Assembly: GCA_036388295.1 (NCBI GenBank)
Contig: DASVSC010000302.1
Coordinates: 1 to 7,367 of the forward strand
Direction: 5' to 3'
DNA from: RYN-431 sp036388295
GTDB taxonomy: Bacteria; Planctomycetota; Phycisphaerae; Tepidisphaerales; Tepidisphaeraceae
Length of the DNA stretch: 7,367 bases
Below, one piece after another: positions 5,041-7,367 of this stretch. Under the pieces are notes generated by a model that was not told the origin of the DNA, searched no databases, and saw only the letters and a program-made list of their open reading frames with translations. A program made the position numbers and the translations under genes. Within the stretch, counting starts at the first letter, position 1, and each line of letters opens with the position of its first letter.

Positions 5041-5955
5041 GTGGAACAAGCCCTTAAAAATCGACTGACGTACGGCCCGCTGATGCTGGCGGCGCTCTTC
5101 CTGCTCCTGTGGCTCGACTACGCCGTCCAACAGTGGACGCTGTCGCGGGTCGTCATCAATGGCCATCCGATCGGCATCGGCGGCGTCGGGTTCGGCGTGC
5201 TGCTGCTCGTGATCGTCCCGCAAGCCACGTACGAATTGGCCAACCTTTTCGCCGCCGAAAAAGTGCGCCCCTACCGCGTGCTGTCGGGCTTCGCGTCGGC
5301 GCTGCTGATCGTGCACGCGTTCTGCACGCAGTTCGACGCCTTCAAGCCGTACGCGGCCAGCAGCCTGGCGTTCATCATCGTCTTCGTGATGCTCCTGGCC
5401 GCCCTGCTGCGCGCCCTCGACCGGCAGACGCAGGAAGCCATTCACCACATGGCCGGCACGCTGCTGGCCACGCTTTACCTCGGCGGGCTGGCGTGGTTCC
5501 TGATGTCGATCCGCGTGAAAGTCGCGCTCGACGAAACGGGCGCGATCAAGTTCCAGGGCACCACGATGAAGATCCTGCTGCTGCTGCTGGTCGTGAAGTT
5601 CACCGACATCGGCGCGTACTTCGGCGGCCGGGCGTTCGGCCGACACAAGCTGATCTTCTGGCTCAGCCCCGGCAAGACGTGGGAAGGCCTCGGCTTCGGC
5701 CTGATCACGGCCGGCCTCGTCGGCGCCGCCATCGCCCCGGCCATCCCCGGCCTGAGCTATTTCCAAGCCGCCCTGTTCGGCGTCCTGATCGGCGGCATCG
5801 GCCAGTGCGGCGACCTGCTCGAATCGATGATGAAGCGCGACGCCGAGGTCAAAGACAGCGGCACCCTCGTCCCCGGCTTCGGCGGCGTGCTCGACATCAT
5901 CGACTCCCCCCTGCTGGCCGCCCCATTCGCGTACTTGGTCTTCAGCCTGCTGTAG
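5041..5955 (+). CDS. cdsA: Phosphatidate cytidylyltransferase (CDP-diglyceride synthase)
   Basis: A 304-residue polytopic membrane protein that would make CDP-diacylglycerol from phosphatidate and CTP, the branch point of phospholipid synthesis. Hydrophobic helices run through most of the length (for example about residues 13-25, 50-60, 108-124, 177-186 and 217-235). The C-terminal CdsA region is clear: KFTDIGAYFGGRAFG (186-200), SPGKTWEG (209-216) and KRDAEVKDSG (255-264). The family signature usually ends PGHGG.LDR.DS; here it reads PGFGG and LDIIDS, so His is replaced by Phe270 and Arg by Ile276. The start is GTG at 5041, the first in-frame candidate after a stop at 5026; no good ribosome binding site is seen, and the next in-frame ATG is at 5083. 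The gene follows a terminator and precedes a tRNA gene by 37 bases. The family call is firm; the altered signature leaves some doubt about exact activity. Confidence 0.88.
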   Translation: MEQALKNRLTYGPLMLAALFLLLWLDYAVQQWTLSRVVINGHPIGIGGVGFGVLLLVIVPQATYELANLFAAEKVRPYRVLSGFASALLIVHAFCTQFDAFKPYAASSLAFIIVFVMLLAALLRALDRQTQEAIHHMAGTLLATLYLGGLAWFLMSIRVKVALDETGAIKFQGTTMKILLLLLVVKFTDIGAYFGGRAFGRHKLIFWLSPGKTWEGLGFGLITAGLVGAAIAPAIPGLSYFQAALFGVLIGGIGQCGDLLESMMKRDAEVKDSGTLVPGFGGVLDIIDSPLLAAPFAYLVFSLL

Positions 5956-5975
5956 CGGACGGCGGCCTCGCCCGG

Positions 5976-5981
5976 TAGAAT
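5976..5981 (+). promoter_or_regulatory. Candidate -10 element of the tRNA-Ala gene
   Basis: TAGAAT, one mismatch from TATAAT, lies 11 bases before the first base of the tRNA, so transcription would start a few bases upstream of the mature 5' end. I see no good -35 at the expected distance (around 5953-5958), and that area overlaps the end of cdsA. Confidence 0.4.
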
Positions 5982-5992
5982 CGCCCGCCCGA

Positions 5993-6065
5993 GGGCCTGT
6001 AGCTCAATTGGGAGAGCACCGCGTTTGCATCGCGGGGGTTGCAAGTTCGAGCCTTGTCAGGTCCA
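5993..6065 (+). tRNA. tRNA-Ala, anticodon TGC
   Basis: A complete 73-base cloverleaf. The acceptor arms GGGCCTG (5993-5999) and CAGGTCC (6058-6064) pair with a G3-U70 wobble, the classic alanine identity element, and A6065 is the discriminator. The D arm is GCTC/GAGC (6002-6005, 6014-6017). The anticodon stem CCGCG/CGCGG encloses the loop TTTGCAT with TGC at 6026-6028. The variable loop is GGGTT. The T stem GCAAG/CTTGT encloses TTCGAGC. The 3' CCA is not encoded and must be added by nucleotidyltransferase. It reads GCA codons and, by wobble, other alanine codons. Confidence 0.97.
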
Positions 6066-6073
6066 TTTCGTTA

Positions 6074-6107
6074 TGCCCCACGTTTACGCCCCGGCGTGGG
6101 TGGGGCA
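6074..6107. terminator. Hairpin between the convergent tRNA and CNNM/CorC-like genes
   Basis: TGCCCCA (6074-6080) pairs with TGGGGCA (6101-6107), and the interior can also pair CCACG with CGTGG. It lies between the tRNA-Ala 3' end and the stop codon of the minus-strand gene, so it could serve both transcripts. Neither side has a clean T tract (ATCATTTATT on the plus side), so termination is likely but not strongly supported. Confidence 0.5.
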
Positions 6108-6112
6108 ATCAT

Positions 6113-7367
6113 TTATTGCGTCGTGTCAGTAGTGTCGGGCGTGCAAGCCCACACCTCGATCTCACGGGCGGTCCGGTGAGCCGACCGAACGTGCAGCATG
6201 ACGCCCTCGACCTCGACTTCATCTCCCGGTTCTGGGAACCGGTCGAGGTGGAGGGTCACCAGGCCGCCCACGGTTGATACCGGCTGCCCGTTCCCCCATT
6301 CGGGCCGATTCAACAACCTGCCAACGTCGTGCAGCGGAGTATTCCCGGCAATGATGAAATGATTCTCCGCCACCGTGCCGGATTGATCCGAAGCGACAGT
6401 GCGGACGGATCGTTCTTTGATATGGCCGACCAGTTCATCGACGACGTCCTGCAGGGTCACCAGCCCTTCGACGCCACCGTATTCGTCAACCAGAACCACC
6501 ATTTGCGTTTGGTTCTCGTGCAGCACGGCGAGCAGTCGATCCAGCATCACTAAGGATGGAACGAAGACCGGTCGCTGGGCGATCAGTGACAAGACCTGAA
6601 CGTCCCCCGCCTCGTGGAAGGCCGACAGGAACTCCTTCGTCGACACGACGCCGATGACCCGGTCCATGCCGCCGTCGCAGAGCGGAAGCCGTGAGTACAA
6701 CTGGCTGTTGATGACCGCACGGTTCTCGTCCATCGACAGGCGCAGGTCGAGGTGCGCCACGCGGGTCCGGGGCACCATCACGTCTTTAGCACGCCGTTGC
6801 GCCAGCGCGATACTGTTAAGCACAAGCGATTGCGCGCGGTCCGTCAGAACGCCTTGCTCGCGGGCCTGCGTGGCAATCGAACGGAGTTCGCCGACGGTGA
6901 CAATTTCGTTCTCGAAATCGTCCACCGTGCCAAGCCCCAGCGGCCGGGTGACCGTGTTCGCCATCGCGTTCATGACCCAAACCAGCGGTTGTGTGATTCG
7001 GCTGATCATGACTACGGGAACCGCCGTGAGAATGGCGGCCGCAGTCACGTAGCGTAGCGTCATCGCCTTGGGCAGCAGTTCGCTGAAAACGACCGTAAGC
7101 AGCGTGACCGTGACGAACGACAGAACCAGCGAGACGGTGTGAAACAACGCGGGCGGCAATAGGCCCGACAGCGGGCCGAGCAGTCGGAGGAGCAGCTTGC
7201 TCATGGCCGGCTCGCCGATCGAGCCGAGCAGAAGATTCGTCATGGTGATGCAGACCTGGATCGAGCCGATCGCCGTCGCGGGATTCTCTTTCAAGCGCGC
7301 GATGGCGACGGCGACGCGCTTCCATCGGCTTTGGCGCAGCCTGTCAATCTGCTGCGGTCGCACGGCG
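6113..7367 (-). CDS. CNNM/CBS-domain membrane protein of the CorC/HlyC (hemolysin C-like) family, 5' end outside the window
   Basis: At least 417 residues are visible; the gene continues past the right edge. The GTG at 7361-7363 is most likely an internal Val codon, because the frame stays open to the edge (reading A-V-R-P-Q-Q) and the first CNNM helix is still missing. Numbering from that codon: a CNNM/DUF21 membrane domain covers about 1-165, with TNLLLG (42-47), FSELLPKA (93-100) and several hydrophobic helices. A CBS pair covers about 185-310, opening with VMVPRT (185-190) and containing VDEYGGVEG (302-310). A transporter-associated CorC_HlyC domain covers about 330-405. Relatives act in magnesium or other cation homeostasis, and CBS pairs usually bind adenine nucleotides; despite the hemolysin name, most are not toxins. 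The frame is intact up to the TAA at 6113-6115. The specific ion cannot be deduced. Confidence 0.92.
   Translation of the reverse strand, partial: AVRPQQIDRLRQSRWKRVAVAIARLKENPATAIGSIQVCITMTNLLLGSIGEPAMSKLLLRLLGPLSGLLPPALFHTVSLVLSFVTVTLLTVVFSELLPKAMTLRYVTAAAILTAVPVVMISRITQPLVWVMNAMANTVTRPLGLGTVDDFENEIVTVGELRSIATQAREQGVLTDRAQSLVLNSIALAQRRAKDVMVPRTRVAHLDLRLSMDENRAVINSQLYSRLPLCDGGMDRVIGVVSTKEFLSAFHEAGDVQVLSLIAQRPVFVPSLVMLDRLLAVLHENQTQMVVLVDEYGGVEGLVTLQDVVDELVGHIKERSVRTVASDQSGTVAENHFIIAGNTPLHDVGRLLNRPEWGNGQPVSTVGGLVTLHLDRFPEPGDEVEVEGVMLHVRSAHRTAREIEVWACTPDTTDTTQ

Noticed and set aside
5109..5978. 289-residue plus-strand open frame overlapping cdsA
   Set aside because: It is an Arg/Pro/His-rich out-of-frame shadow of a clear membrane protein gene.
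5993..6107. tRNA-Ala as integration site for a mobile element
   Set aside because: I find no integrase gene, no repeated copy of the tRNA 3' end in the window and no foreign-looking DNA next to it.

Overview
The window is GC-rich bacterial DNA that most likely comes from a member of the Planctomycetota, perhaps the Phycisphaerae/Tepidisphaerales side. The main evidence is in two large secreted-type proteins. Both begin with a short tag of the LEPR-XLL type (LEQLEDR in one, FENLEQRNLFTA in the other) in place of a classical signal peptide. Both also end in an approximately 110-residue beta-rich module of a kind I associate with planctomycete surface proteins. This assignment is inference from protein style; no phylogenetic marker such as rRNA is present.

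Layout, left to right. (1) A stand-alone CheY-like receiver gene (81-491) has a TTGACA-type promoter just upstream and a strong intrinsic terminator behind it. (2) A 310-base gap leads to the first glycoside-hydrolase-like gene (802-2550). It encodes a compact (beta/alpha)8-type domain, a Gly/Asn/Thr linker and two copies of the C-terminal module, and is followed by a 13-bp-stem terminator. (3) A long gap of about 670 bases has no convincing gene, but holds three perfect 12-base palindromes and a cluster of GGGTGCA sites. (4) The second, paralogous glycoside-hydrolase-like gene (3223-4914) has an SdrD B-like calcium-binding-type domain, a Pro/Thr linker and one copy of the C-terminal module, then a terminator. 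(5) A CdsA-type phosphatidate cytidylyltransferase gene (5041-5955). (6) A tRNA-Ala(TGC) gene (5993-6065). (7) On the opposite strand, a CNNM/CBS/CorC_HlyC membrane protein gene (6113-7367) runs off the right edge, so its N-terminus is missing.

The two glycoside-hydrolase-like proteins are the main interest. Their catalytic domains align without gaps over about 258 residues at about 50% identity by hand count. They keep the same candidate catalytic glutamates 93 residues apart, while their C-terminal halves differ completely in order and content. They look like an old tandem duplication followed by domain shuffling, giving two extracellular polysaccharide-active enzymes, each transcribed on its own. 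The rest is housekeeping: phospholipid precursor synthesis, a tRNA and a probable ion transport or membrane protein. Nothing in the sequence ties these genes to the enzymes functionally.
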